Assembly (NCBI RefSeq): GCF_017377715.1
Contig: NZ_JAFVMF010000026.1
Coordinates: forward strand, 1-45,629
DNA: 45,629 bases
Reading direction: 5' to 3'
Source of the DNA: Acetobacter sacchari
GTDB taxonomy: Bacteria; Pseudomonadota; Alphaproteobacteria; Acetobacterales; Acetobacteraceae
Part shown: piece by piece, positions 16,386 to 24,468 of the stretch
Layout of the letters: each line of letters begins with the position of its first letter
Position numbering within the stretch: position 1 is the first letter of the stretch
Position numbers and translations under genes: made by a program
Notes under the pieces: model-generated
Seen by the model: only the letters and a program-made list of their open reading frames with translations
Database searches by the model: none
What the model was told of the DNA's origin: nothing

Positions 16386-17878
16386 CGCCAATGCGCTCCA
16401 CCCCGTTCGACAATCGGTCGGCGAAAGTCTTGCGTGAAGAACGCCTGCGTATCGCCGCGCGCTTCGACAGCGCAGCAGCATATGATTCCGCGGCGTCGGT
16501 TCAACGTACGACTGCGCGGAGGCTGGCGGCGCGCCTGCGGTCGGCTTTCGCTGGGCGTGCGCCGGGTCGCGTGCTGGAGTTTGGATGTGGTTCGGGATTT
16601 CTGACCGGGTTGTTGCGAGAAATGTGGCCGGATGCGCAGATCGTGGCGACTGACATATCTGCGGCGATGGTTGAGCGTGCGCGCGTCCGATGCCCTAAGG
16701 CGGATTTCGCGACAATGGACGCGGCCCAGCCCGAATTGCCGGACGACCTGTCCGGGCAGTTTGATCTCGTGTGCGGCAATCTGGCGCTGCAATGGATTGA
16801 GCCGCGAGACGAGGCGCTCGCGGGCTTGGCGCGTATGCTACGTCCTGGCGGAGTTCTGGCTGCGACGACGCTCGCAGAAGGAAGTTTCGCCGAATGGCGC
16901 TCCGCGCACGCCGGGCAGGGCTTTGCGTGCAGCATGCGCGAATATCCCGCCGAGTTCGCCTTGCAGAACGGTTGGCCACATCGCGCGGCGACGCCGTGGC
17001 GGATGCCGGAGGCCAGCGGTCGATGGGACGTCGAGACTCTGGTGGAGCAGACCGGAGGCGGCCTGGCTTTCATGCGCGGCTTGCGCGCCATTGGAGCGAC
17101 TGAGGCCGCTCCGGATACGGTCAGCCTGTCGCCCGGAGCGATGCGCCGAGTTGTCGCGGGTTTTGACGCGGCGGGTGGAGAGGTAACGTGGCGGGTCGCT
17201 TATGGCCTGTTCCGCACTCCGCCTCGTGCGGGCGTATTTGTGACAGGAACCGACACGGGCATTGGCAAGACCTTCGTTTCGGCGTGCCTGACCCGTGCGT
17301 GGGACGCCCTTTACTGGAAGCCGCTGCAGACCGGTCTCGCGGAGGAAGATGGGGATGCAGCGACAATCGTGTCTCTTGACGCAGCGACGCCCGACAGGGT
17401 CGTGCCTGGCGCAGAGGGATTTCTGGCTCCGTTATCGCCCGAAGACGCCGCCGCTGCAGAGGGGCGGCGCGTCGATCTGGATCTGCTGGTTACGCCGATG
17501 GCGCAACCGGACCGACCGTTGGTCGTGGAAGGTGCAGGCGGAGTTCTCGTGCCGCTGACCGCGCCATCCTCCGAGACGGGCGAGGCGGGCGCGATGATTC
17601 TTGATCTGATCGAACGCATCGGCTTGCCGGTGGTGCTGGTCGCAAGAAGCGGTCTGGGGACCATCAACCACACATTGTTGAGCATCGAAGCGATGCGGGC
17701 GCGGGGCGTCGCGATTGCAGGGGTGGTGATGAACGGGCCGTTGTCGCCGGGCAATCGCGCTGCGATCGAACGTCACGGGCATGTGGCCGTGCTTGCGGAA
17801 ATTCCGCCGTTCGAGCAGCCGACGCCGGAGACCGTCGCTGAGGCGTCGCGTTTGTTGCCGCTCTGGCCTGTAAAGTGA
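16382..17878 (+). CDS. Fused BioC-BioD: malonyl-ACP methyltransferase plus dethiobiotin synthetase
   Basis: One 498-residue frame carries two biotin enzymes. Residues about 1-270 are BioC: an N-terminal FDSAAAYDSAASVQ segment, SAM motif VLEFGCGSGFLTGLL, an acidic ATDIS loop and NLALQWIEP, which is typical of BioC. Residues about 280-498 are BioD: P-loop GTDTGIGKTFVSACL, YWKPLQTG, VVEGAGGVLVPL and GLGTINHTLLS. BioC methylates malonyl-ACP to start pimelate synthesis; BioD closes the ureido ring with ATP and CO2. No stop or frameshift separates them and the junction (FRTPPRAGVFVTG) is tight. ATG 16382 overlaps the previous stop as ATGA, which decides the start; an upstream in-frame start at 16334 would lie inside the hydrolase gene. 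Confidence 0.92.
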   Translation: MTPMRSTPFDNRSAKVLREERLRIAARFDSAAAYDSAASVQRTTARRLAARLRSAFAGRAPGRVLEFGCGSGFLTGLLREMWPDAQIVATDISAAMVERARVRCPKADFATMDAAQPELPDDLSGQFDLVCGNLALQWIEPRDEALAGLARMLRPGGVLAATTLAEGSFAEWRSAHAGQGFACSMREYPAEFALQNGWPHRAATPWRMPEASGRWDVETLVEQTGGGLAFMRGLRAIGATEAAPDTVSLSPGAMRRVVAGFDAAGGEVTWRVAYGLFRTPPRAGVFVTGTDTGIGKTFVSACLTRAWDALYWKPLQTGLAEEDGDAATIVSLDAATPDRVVPGAEGFLAPLSPEDAAAAEGRRVDLDLLVTPMAQPDRPLVVEGAGGVLVPLTAPSSETGEAGAMILDLIERIGLPVVLVARSGLGTINHTLLSIEAMRARGVAIAGVVMNGPLSPGNRAAIERHGHVAVLAEIPPFEQPTPETVAEASRLLPLWPVK

Positions 17879-17896
17879 CGGTATGTGGATCGGCGC

Positions 17897-18703
17897 TCAA
17901 ATATCCGACGTGCTGGAAGCTGGCGGGGCAGGTGTTAGCGTCACCAGCTTGTATTGCGGCCATGTCGCGAAAATCAATGTAGTCTGCTCAAAATTCAGTA
18001 CGCCGTCAGTCGTATGACGAAACCTCCGTGCTCCACCTTCACGCGCGAGAACAGCCTGATCATGCCACAGTCGGTCGAACTCGGAGCTTCCGGCACGCAA
18101 CGTCTCGATCAAGCTTTCGACCTGTTCTTTTTCACCATGAATGCTGTCCGCGCGAAATTCTGCGAGAACGCGACGTGCGCTGTGTTCCCAGTCACTCAGA
18201 AAATTCTTCGCCTCAGAGGACAGGAATACGTACCGTAGTAAGTTTGGATCATCACCGCTCAGCCACTCGCCAAAGAGAAGACGGGCAGTCGCGTTCGCCG
18301 CGCAGATGTTCCAGAGCCGGTCCAAAACGTAGCAGGGGCCTTTCACCTGCTCAGGCATGGTCAATACCGGTGCTGGAATGCGGTCATGGAGCCTTCGTGG
18401 CGTTTGCGGGTCCTTCAGTCGGGCCAGCTCGAACAGATAGACGCGTTCGGCTGCCGTGAGCTGCAAGGCGCTCGCGATGCGCCCCAGCGTTGCGGCTGAG
18501 CACGAGACGTCGCGCCCCTGTTCCAGCCAAGTGTACCATGTGGTGCTGATTCCGCAGATATGCGCGGCTTCTTCGCGCCGTAATCCGCTTGCGCGTCGGC
18601 GTCCCGGCGTTGGATGGAGACCGACTTCGAGTGGGGAGAGCGCGTCCCGACGCGCCCGCAAAAACGCGCCGATGGCTGTAGCTGTACTGGAGCGAACGGT
18701 CAT
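17897..18703 (-). CDS. MmyB-type helix-turn-helix transcription regulator
   Basis: The 268-residue protein has an XRE-type HTH at about 35-95 (GLRREEAAHICGISTTWYTW and LEQGRDVSCSAATLGRIASA) followed by a ligand-binding domain of the MmyB type (about 110-255, with LDRLWNICAANATARLLFG). Regulators of this family are thought to bind fatty acid-like ligands and control an adjacent gene. Here the neighbour is a divergently transcribed SAM methyltransferase 100 bases away, and a near-perfect inverted repeat lies just upstream of this gene's start, so autoregulation and control of the methyltransferase are likely (inference). It converges with the biotin cluster, with 18 bases between stops. Confidence 0.85.
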   Translation of the reverse strand: MTVRSSTATAIGAFLRARRDALSPLEVGLHPTPGRRRASGLRREEAAHICGISTTWYTWLEQGRDVSCSAATLGRIASALQLTAAERVYLFELARLKDPQTPRRLHDRIPAPVLTMPEQVKGPCYVLDRLWNICAANATARLLFGEWLSGDDPNLLRYVFLSSEAKNFLSDWEHSARRVLAEFRADSIHGEKEQVESLIETLRAGSSEFDRLWHDQAVLAREGGARRFRHTTDGVLNFEQTTLIFATWPQYKLVTLTPAPPASSTSDI

Positions 18704-18712
18704 GATGGGAGT

Positions 18713-18730
18713 TTTTATACCATGATAAAA
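18713..18730. promoter_or_regulatory. Candidate operator in the regulator-methyltransferase spacer
   Basis: TTTTAT and ATAAAA form perfect 6-bp inverted arms around ACCATG. The site lies 10-27 bases upstream of the regulator's ATG and about 75 bases before the methyltransferase start, where a dimeric HTH protein could repress both directions. Not proven to be bound. Confidence 0.45.
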
Positions 18731-18803
18731 TTGGACCTTATACTCGCTTTATAGGCGCGGCAGTGTCGCCGTGATTACACACGCACAGAGTAGGAACTCG
18801 ACC

Positions 18804-19559
18804 ATGACGGAGTCATACGCGGCGCATCATTACGGCGCTCGCGCTCAGGATTATGTTGCCAGCACGGTGCACAGTCAGGGTGGCGATCTCGACGCGATCG
18901 AGCGGGCGGCGCAAGGGAAGCAATGGCGTCGCGTCCTGGATCTAGGATGCGGTGGCGGGCATGTCGCCTATCGCCTGGCCGCGCATGCGGCGGAAGTAAT
19001 AGCGTGCGACGTCACCGATCAGATGCTGCGCGCTGTAGACGCGGAGGCGATCTGCCGTGGCTTGACGAATATCAGGACGATACAGGCTCCGGCGGAAAGG
19101 CTTCCATTCGAGGATGGCGCCTTCGACGCCGTCTTTTGCCGATTCACCATGCACCACTGGAACGATGCTGCAGCGGGATTGCGCGAGGCGCGGCGTGTTC
19201 TGGCGCGGCATGGGGAGGCCATGTTCATCGATGTGACGGCGCCGACCGTCGCGGTGGCCGACAGTTGGTTGCAGACATTGGAACTCCTGCGGGACGTCTC
19301 GCACGTAAGAAATTATTCCGTCGCCGAGTGGCGCAAGCTGCTCGGTGACGCCGGGTTCGTTCTCAAGGAAGTTTCGACGGATCGTTTGCGCATGGAATTC
19401 GGGAGTTGGGTCGCGCGGACACAAACGCCGCAGGAAAGGATCGCAGCGATCAGATCCCTTCAGGAGGTTGCGCCGGAGGACGTGGCGCGTATTCTGGAGA
19501 TTGAGAACGATGGTAGTTTTACACTTGATGTTTCTATTTTTTCTTCTGATGTGATGTGA
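18804..19559 (+). CDS. Class I SAM-dependent methyltransferase (UbiE/Methyltransf_11-like)
   Basis: This 251-residue protein has SAM motif I VLDLGCGGGHVAYRL (about 43-57), the acidic CDVTDQML loop, motif APAERLPFEDGAFDAVFCRF and motif HHWNDAAAGLREARRVL. It therefore belongs to the large family that methylates small molecules such as quinones or secondary metabolites; the substrate is unknown. ATG 18804 was chosen because TAGGAAC lies eight bases upstream; a GTG at 18771 would add 11 residues. It is divergent from the MmyB-type regulator. A run of nine C (19567-19575) follows the stop codon but lies outside the gene. Confidence 0.85.
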   Translation: MTESYAAHHYGARAQDYVASTVHSQGGDLDAIERAAQGKQWRRVLDLGCGGGHVAYRLAAHAAEVIACDVTDQMLRAVDAEAICRGLTNIRTIQAPAERLPFEDGAFDAVFCRFTMHHWNDAAAGLREARRVLARHGEAMFIDVTAPTVAVADSWLQTLELLRDVSHVRNYSVAEWRKLLGDAGFVLKEVSTDRLRMEFGSWVARTQTPQERIAAIRSLQEVAPEDVARILEIENDGSFTLDVSIFSSDVM

Positions 19560-19639
19560 AAATTCACCCCCCCCCGCCTGTGGCGTTGCCTTCAGACGAT
19601 TTTTTTGTCGTAAAATTTCCTTATCAGGGAACATGAAAG

Positions 19640-19777
19640 ATGAATGTTCACATATATAAGAAGCGATTTTTCGTTACTGAATTTCCTGCACAGGGACACG
19701 GGATTAATGTGAAATTAACCGGAGAGGAGGCGATGATCGTCTCATCGAACGAGGTTGCACATTGCTTTCAAGTTTAA
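19640..19777 (+). CDS. Possible 45-residue small protein
   Basis: A frame too short for usual gene finding runs from ATG 19640 to TAA 19777. AGGGAA lies eight bases upstream. The product begins MNVHIYKKRFFVTEF, continues with GINVKLTGEEAMIV and ends HCFQV; it reads as an ordinary soluble protein with no signal or membrane segment. A second ATG with GGAGAGGAGG upstream lies inside the frame at residue 32. It sits in a 490-base spacer downstream of the methyltransferase. No family is recognised; it could be a chance frame. Confidence 0.35.
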   Translation: MNVHIYKKRFFVTEFPAQGHGINVKLTGEEAMIVSSNEVAHCFQV

Positions 19778-20052
19778 CGATACATCGTCATTAATTTCAT
19801 ATTTTCCTTTTATTTTACTATATATTTTTTGTTTTGTATAAACCTCTTCGTGCGGCTAACTCGTTGCGAGCCACTATCTCTGCGCTGGCGATCAGAAAAA
19901 TATTATAATTCCGCGGATGGGGCTGCGGGTCGACAGGCTGAATCGGTTGCGCCGTGGGTACGCAGGGTCGATTGCCTAGGCTCCAGACAAGTGGCGCATA
20001 CCTTCATGTGGCTCTGGACGAGGGTTCGACGGAAAGTTCGCTCTCGGCGAGG
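19778..20052. other. Spacer with nothing recognised
   Basis: The stretch is AT-rich at first and then GC-rich toward the helicase stop. Plus-strand frames that continue into the helicase gene are antisense shadows. Confidence 0.4.
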
Positions 20053-21318
20053 CTATGCCGTTTTGGGTGATTTACTCCGCCCGCCCTCGGAACGGCCCCG
20101 TTTTCTTGCCAGAGAAGTCGTAGGTTCAACGCGCGGTGTGGCTCTTTCCGGCGTGGAAATTTCCGTAGGTAAGACTGTCAGCTTTATGGACAGAGCGGTT
20201 TCAATTTTACGCATCGCGCTGCGTTCGTTCATTGCGCATAAGGTGATAGCCCAACCCACGCGCCCGGCCCGACCTGTGCGGCCAATGCGATGGACGTAAG
20301 TCTCCGGCTGTTCGGGGGGCGTCATATTAATGACCTGGCCAACCTGCTCGATGTCCAGTCCGCGGGCTGCGAGATCCGTCGCGACAAGAACCGACGCGCG
20401 CCCGGAAGCAAATTCCTGCATGGCGCGATTACGATCTGGCTGGGTGAGGCCGCCGTGCAGGACCGCAGCTTTCAGGCCCCGCTTACGCAATTGCTTGGCG
20501 AGAGCGCCAGCCTCATCCCGGCTGGCGACGAAGACGATGGCGTTACGGTCCGGGTGACGACGCAAAACCGCTTCTGCGGCCAGAGGCTTCTGCGCAGCTT
20601 CAACGAACATGATCGCCTGCCGGATGCTCGTTTTCCCTGTTTCGGGGGCAATGGTCTGAGGTTTGTAGAGGAAGCGCCGGGAGGCCTCCCGCGCCGCAGG
20701 CGGCAGGGTGGCTGAAACAAGAATCGTTTGCCGCTGTGGGGCCAACAGAGGGAGTAGGTCGTGCATCTCATCCCGAAATTCCGGCGACATCAATCTGTCG
20801 CCTTCATCGAGCACGACGTGGCGGCAGGAGGCGAGGTCGATCTGGTCCCGCCGCGTGAGGTCGAGCAGGCGTCCAGGTGTTCCGACGATGATACGCGCGC
20901 GCTCGGGAGTGTCGTCCTGTGCGCCTTCCGGCGCCTCGGCCTCTTCGTGAGCGCCGCCATAGACCGCGAAGGGACGCAATTCGGGAGTCGGCGCCAACTG
21001 ACGTCCCATCGCGGCGATCTGGCGCGCAAGTTCGCGTGTCGGCGCGACAACAAGCACTCTTGCGGCTCGCCTAGCCAACAGGAGATGCATCAACGGCAGG
21101 AGATAGCAGGCGGTTTTTCCAGCCCCGGTTGGTGCGATAATCTCAGCGTCACCGCCATCCAAAATCACCGGTATAGCGCGGGATTGAATGGGCGTAGGAG
21201 CGTCTAGCCCCGCCTGAAGGGCCATGGCCGTCAAACGGGGGGCTAAACCCAGTGTGGCCATATCGCTTTTTCCTGGCGACGGCGCATTCGTTGGGGAGGT
21301 GGAAGTCTGCGAAGGCAT
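20053..21318 (-). CDS. DEAD-box-type ATP-dependent RNA helicase
   Basis: The protein has the ordered helicase motifs of the DEAD-box family: Q motif with PTPIQSRAIP, motif I APTGAGKT, Ia APTRELARQ, Ib GTPGRLLD, motif II DEGD, motif III SATLP, IV AIVFVASRDE, V ATDLAARGLD and VI HRIGRTGRAG. A basic tail (ARKRGRSEGGRSKSP) may bind RNA. These enzymes remodel RNA in ribosome assembly or cold adaptation. The third residue of motif II is Gly instead of Ala, an unusual variant. ATG 21318 is used; a TTG at 21330 with AAGGAGG 13 bases upstream is an alternative. The upstream leader has three strong hairpins. About 421 residues is usual for the minimal RhlE-like group. Confidence 0.88.
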   Translation of the reverse strand: MPSQTSTSPTNAPSPGKSDMATLGLAPRLTAMALQAGLDAPTPIQSRAIPVILDGGDAEIIAPTGAGKTACYLLPLMHLLLARRAARVLVVAPTRELARQIAAMGRQLAPTPELRPFAVYGGAHEEAEAPEGAQDDTPERARIIVGTPGRLLDLTRRDQIDLASCRHVVLDEGDRLMSPEFRDEMHDLLPLLAPQRQTILVSATLPPAAREASRRFLYKPQTIAPETGKTSIRQAIMFVEAAQKPLAAEAVLRRHPDRNAIVFVASRDEAGALAKQLRKRGLKAAVLHGGLTQPDRNRAMQEFASGRASVLVATDLAARGLDIEQVGQVINMTPPEQPETYVHRIGRTGRAGRVGWAITLCAMNERSAMRKIETALSIKLTVLPTEISTPERATPRVEPTTSLARKRGRSEGGRSKSPKTA

Positions 21319-21383
21319 GAACCCGTCCAAAAGCGAATCAGACCCTCCTTATAGAGCAACCTGAGTCCATGCGGAATCAAACC

Positions 21384-21504
21384 ACGCGCCTGAGAAGGCG
21401 CGTTCGCCCTGGTGAGGCTATTGGTCGCGGGTCGGGGGAGGGCTGTTGTTCGAGTGCGAGCAACAGCGGCGCTGTCGCCTGCTCGGATGCGTCCATCCGA
21501 GCAG
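21384..21504 (-). promoter_or_regulatory. Three consecutive hairpins between the HTH gene and the helicase gene
   Basis: Three stems occur in 121 bases: ACGCGCCT with a GAGA loop (21384-21403, 8 bp), GCTGTTG-based (21442-21467, about 11 bp with one mismatch) and CTGCTCGGATG with a 4-base loop (21479-21504, 11 bp). The last begins eight bases after the HTH gene's stop and may terminate it. The others lie in what would be the helicase leader RNA and could control it. No long T-run follows any stem. Confidence 0.5.
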
Positions 21505-21511
21505 ATGCCTT

Positions 21512-21811
21512 TTAGGCGGCTTGCGCGTGATAGCTGTTCTCGTTTGGTGGCAAGTGGACGGGTCTTTGAATCTGGATGGCTAGCCAACTGATCGGGTGTC
21601 CGGTGGCGAGAGGCTCAAAGCCGGCACGTTCACGCTCAACGCTACATGATCTGAAGTTTGTTTCCCGTTGTAGCATTTGACATCGTCTGTGAATAAAACT
21701 GCGGCTTACTCCAAGAAATTTTGCGGCATTTATGATAGTCATTTTTTTATTATTTACTAGATGGTTCAGTTTTTCATCCAGTTCCGCGGACCAAGTCAGG
21801 GCTCGTGGCAT
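21512..21811 (-). CDS. Small helix-turn-helix protein
   Basis: A 99-residue protein starting MPRALTWSAELDEKLNHL at 21811, with GAGAGAG upstream. Residues about 25-47 (TIINAAKFLGVSRSFIHRRC) form a clear HTH, so DNA binding is likely. The start resembles the opening of GcrA-like or SANT-type domains (LTWSAELDEKL pattern), but the protein is far shorter than GcrA. The C-terminal half has no recognised domain. It is followed by a long hairpin and preceded by an AT-rich spacer, a setting often seen for acquired genes. Targets are unknown. Confidence 0.6.
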   Translation of the reverse strand: MPRALTWSAELDEKLNHLVNNKKMTIINAAKFLGVSRSFIHRRCQMLQRETNFRSCSVERERAGFEPLATGHPISWLAIQIQRPVHLPPNENSYHAQAA

Positions 21812-22524
21812 GGATACTCTCTCTTCATTTAAATGATGGGCGAACAATCACTATTATTCCTAGCCCCAGAAGAAAACGAAGAGGCAAATTGACGGTTCTT
21901 TAACGGTATTGAATCTGTGGTGATATTAATGATGAAAAAAATATACTGAGTATATAAAAAAATACTATACATATATATAAATACTTTAAATCAATTTATT
22001 TTATTTTTATAAAAAATATTCATCTATATTATTATATTTTATATAAATAATGAACTTAAGTTTCTTTTTTAGAATTATAATTTTTTTTGTATAATAAAAA
22101 TCTTTTTTGTTTTTCTATATGGAAAGTTTGTTTTGCCACAGTGTGTTTGCTTGTGACGTTTGATTGCGATTCGCGTGCTACGTCTGACTACCGCCGGCGC
22201 CGGTCCAGAGGGGAAACTGCGGTCGCATTGGAGAATTTATGACGCCAGATTATCACGGCTCTTTGGTATGTATTTCGTTAAAATTCCTGTTAATACACTG
22301 TTATATAATCGTCTTCCGCGTCGGCACATCTGTGGCGCGTGGCCGCCAGCCCAGTGCGCCTGTAAAACGGCTGCAGCGTGAACGCCGCTGCGATTTTCTG
22401 GCGCCTCACATGCTGGGACCAACAATGGCGTTTTGACGCCGATTCACACGTTTCTGGCGAAATTATGACTCAGGTTATGCCATCTGGTATCCGGAACTGC
22501 GTCAGGTCGGTGCGAGACGTGTGC
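21812..22524. other. Gene-free stretch with extreme AT-rich core
   Basis: Bases about 21900-22130 are nearly all A and T, in sharp contrast to the flanks. No gene, repeat unit or terminator could be defined. Between 22150 and 22524 base composition returns to normal, but the frames there have no ribosome-binding sites and no protein-like composition. The AT core may contain the promoter of the small HTH gene or be a site bound by a nucleoid protein. Confidence 0.45.
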
Positions 22525-23487
22525 TCAGAGCAGGCGGCCAGCCAGAAACGCTGCCGCGATTCCAAGGCCAATGGCGCGGTTAGCCTTGAATTGCGCGAGG
22601 CAGAGAGACGGATTCGTTGTGTCGATGCGCGACGCCTGCAAAAGCATCGCCCCGATGCAGATCATGATTGCTGGAAAGAAGCCCCAGCCGATATGCGCCA
22701 GGCTGCCAGACACAATCAGAGACAGTCCGGCAAGCCCATAACACGCCCCGACAAAACTGCGCGCCCGCCCGGCCATCAGGCGGGACGTCGACTTCACGCC
22801 AATCCGTGCGTCGTCCTCCATATCTTGAAATCCGTAGATCGTGTCGAACCCAAGTTGCCAGAAAACGGTCGCTGCATAGAGGGCCGCCTGTGCAAAATCA
22901 ATTTTGTCGGCGGCGGCGGCGTATCCTAACGGCGCCCCGAATCCGAAGGTGAAGCCCATGACCAGTTGTGGCCACCAGGTGAAGCGTTTGGCTAGCGGAT
23001 AAAGGCCGACAAGAACCAGCGACGCCGCCCCCAAAGCCTGTGAGAGCGGGTTCAATTGCAGGAGAATCATCAGACCGATGAACAAAAGACCGGCCAGAAA
23101 CATGACAGCGTGACGCATGCGCAGCAGGCCGGAGGCGAGGGGGCGCCCCGCCGTCCGGCTGACCTGCCGGTCGATGTCGCGGTCCCACATGTCGTTCACG
23201 ACGCACCCGGCCGAGCGCATTACGACGCTGCCGACGCCGAACAGGATCAGGAGGCGCAGGCGCTCGAGAGGCTGGATCGGTCCGTTGTCAGCCGTCGCGG
23301 GCAGCAGAATCCCCCACACGCCGGGGAGAAACAACAACCATGTGCCGATGGGCCGGTCCAGCCGAGCCAGCAGCGCGTATGGACGAACCGCGGCCGGCAG
23401 GCGTGAGATCCAGCCTGTCAGGCGTATGTCAGTGTGGGGGGGAGTTTGGACCGGCGCCACGACGTCTCCTTGGAGCAAGAGGCGCAT
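22525..23487 (-). CDS. ubiA: 4-hydroxybenzoate polyprenyltransferase
   Basis: UbiA attaches the polyprenyl tail to 4-hydroxybenzoate in ubiquinone synthesis, inside the membrane. Both catalytic Asp-rich motifs are present: NDMWDRDIDRQV (about 103-114) and DMEDDARIGVKST (about 220-232), set among eight or nine hydrophobic segments. RLDRPIGTWLLFLPG near the N-terminus is also typical. ATG 23487 gives 320 residues and has GGGAAGGG upstream; a TTG 30 codons earlier would make an unusually long N-terminus. It is divergent from rsmE. Confidence 0.92.
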   Translation of the reverse strand: MRLLLQGDVVAPVQTPPHTDIRLTGWISRLPAAVRPYALLARLDRPIGTWLLFLPGVWGILLPATADNGPIQPLERLRLLILFGVGSVVMRSAGCVVNDMWDRDIDRQVSRTAGRPLASGLLRMRHAVMFLAGLLFIGLMILLQLNPLSQALGAASLVLVGLYPLAKRFTWWPQLVMGFTFGFGAPLGYAAAADKIDFAQAALYAATVFWQLGFDTIYGFQDMEDDARIGVKSTSRLMAGRARSFVGACYGLAGLSLIVSGSLAHIGWGFFPAIMICIGAMLLQASRIDTTNPSLCLAQFKANRAIGLGIAAAFLAGRLL

Positions 23488-23624
23488 CGCCCTTCCCGAC
23501 AGGTCGAGAAGCTTGACCAGCGCGCCGATCCCGCTGAAATCGCGCCGATTGATGCGGTCACGTGCGGCGACGGTCAATGGCCGTCGCGAAGTACGTAACT
23601 GCGAACCGTATTGGATAGAGCGTC

Positions 23625-24401
23625 ATGTCGAGCGCCCACACCCTTCCGCGCCTGTACGTCGCGTCGGATAAACTGGACGCCGCGTCCGCCGGAGCGACCT
23701 GCGCGATGGAGCCGGGGCAGGCTCGTTATCTGGGGGCGGTGATGCGGCGCGGCGACGGCGACGTCGCGCGGATATTCAACGCGCGGATCGGCGAATGGCG
23801 CGCAACGATTTCCGGCCTGCGTAAGGAACGTGGCTCCTTTGTGTTGCAGGAGCAGCTTCGTCCTGCGCCGCTCGATGGAGAGCCGGGCTGCGTGATGGCG
23901 TTCGCCCTGCTCAAGCGCGACGCCACGGATCTGGCCATCCGCATGGGCGCCGAGCTGGGCGTCGCGCGGTTCGCGCCGCTGATCACCGAGCGCACCGTCG
24001 GACAGCGGGTGAACGAGGAGCGGCTCGCGGCCATCGCGATCGAAGCGGCAGAGCAATGTGAACGGTTGACGGTCCCGGTGATCGACGCTCCGGTACGTCT
24101 GTCCGATTTTTTGGGCGCCTGGCCTGCCGAAAAAACTTTGTTCGCTGCGGTGGAGAGGCTCGACGCCCGGGCCGGTTCCGCCAGCTTGGAGCGTGCGCGG
24201 CCGTCCCGTCCGTTCTCCGGAGCGAGGTCGGGCGACGGGGTTCTCATAGGGCCAGAAGGCGGATTCAGCGACGGGGAACTTGACGTGGTGCTTGCCCGCC
24301 CCTTTGTTACGGCTCTAACACTGGGTGAGAGAGTGCTGCGCGCCGATACGGCGGTGGCTGCGGCGGCAGCGCTGTTCGACGCCAGTCTCGGAAACGCATG
24401 A
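23625..24401 (+). CDS. rsmE: 16S rRNA (uracil-1498-N3) methyltransferase
   Basis: RsmE methylates U1498 of 16S rRNA. The 258-residue SPOUT-type protein has the N-terminal PUA-like part (QARYLGAVMRRGDGD), then KRDATDLAIRMGAELGV, ITERTV, EAAEQCERLTVP, the SAM-binding knot motifs IGPEGGFSDGEL and LGERVLRADTAVAAA at the end. All are standard. Length is normal. It lies 67 bases before gshA on the same strand, and the pair plus divergent ubiA is a familiar arrangement in this group of bacteria. Confidence 0.93.
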   Translation: MSSAHTLPRLYVASDKLDAASAGATCAMEPGQARYLGAVMRRGDGDVARIFNARIGEWRATISGLRKERGSFVLQEQLRPAPLDGEPGCVMAFALLKRDATDLAIRMGAELGVARFAPLITERTVGQRVNEERLAAIAIEAAEQCERLTVPVIDAPVRLSDFLGAWPAEKTLFAAVERLDARAGSASLERARPSRPFSGARSGDGVLIGPEGGFSDGELDVVLARPFVTALTLGERVLRADTAVAAAAALFDASLGNA

Positions 24402-24468
24402 ACGGAGTGGCGAGTCCGCTGCGCCGTTAGTCCTGATTTCATTTTCCACGGAAAGCTCGCGCCCAACA

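Noticed and set aside
19567..19575. Run of nine C as a phase-variation site
   Set aside because: It lies after the methyltransferase stop codon, so slippage would not alter that protein.
19829..20299. 156-codon plus-strand frame overlapping the helicase end
   Set aside because: Mostly antisense to a well-supported helicase gene, with no start signal.
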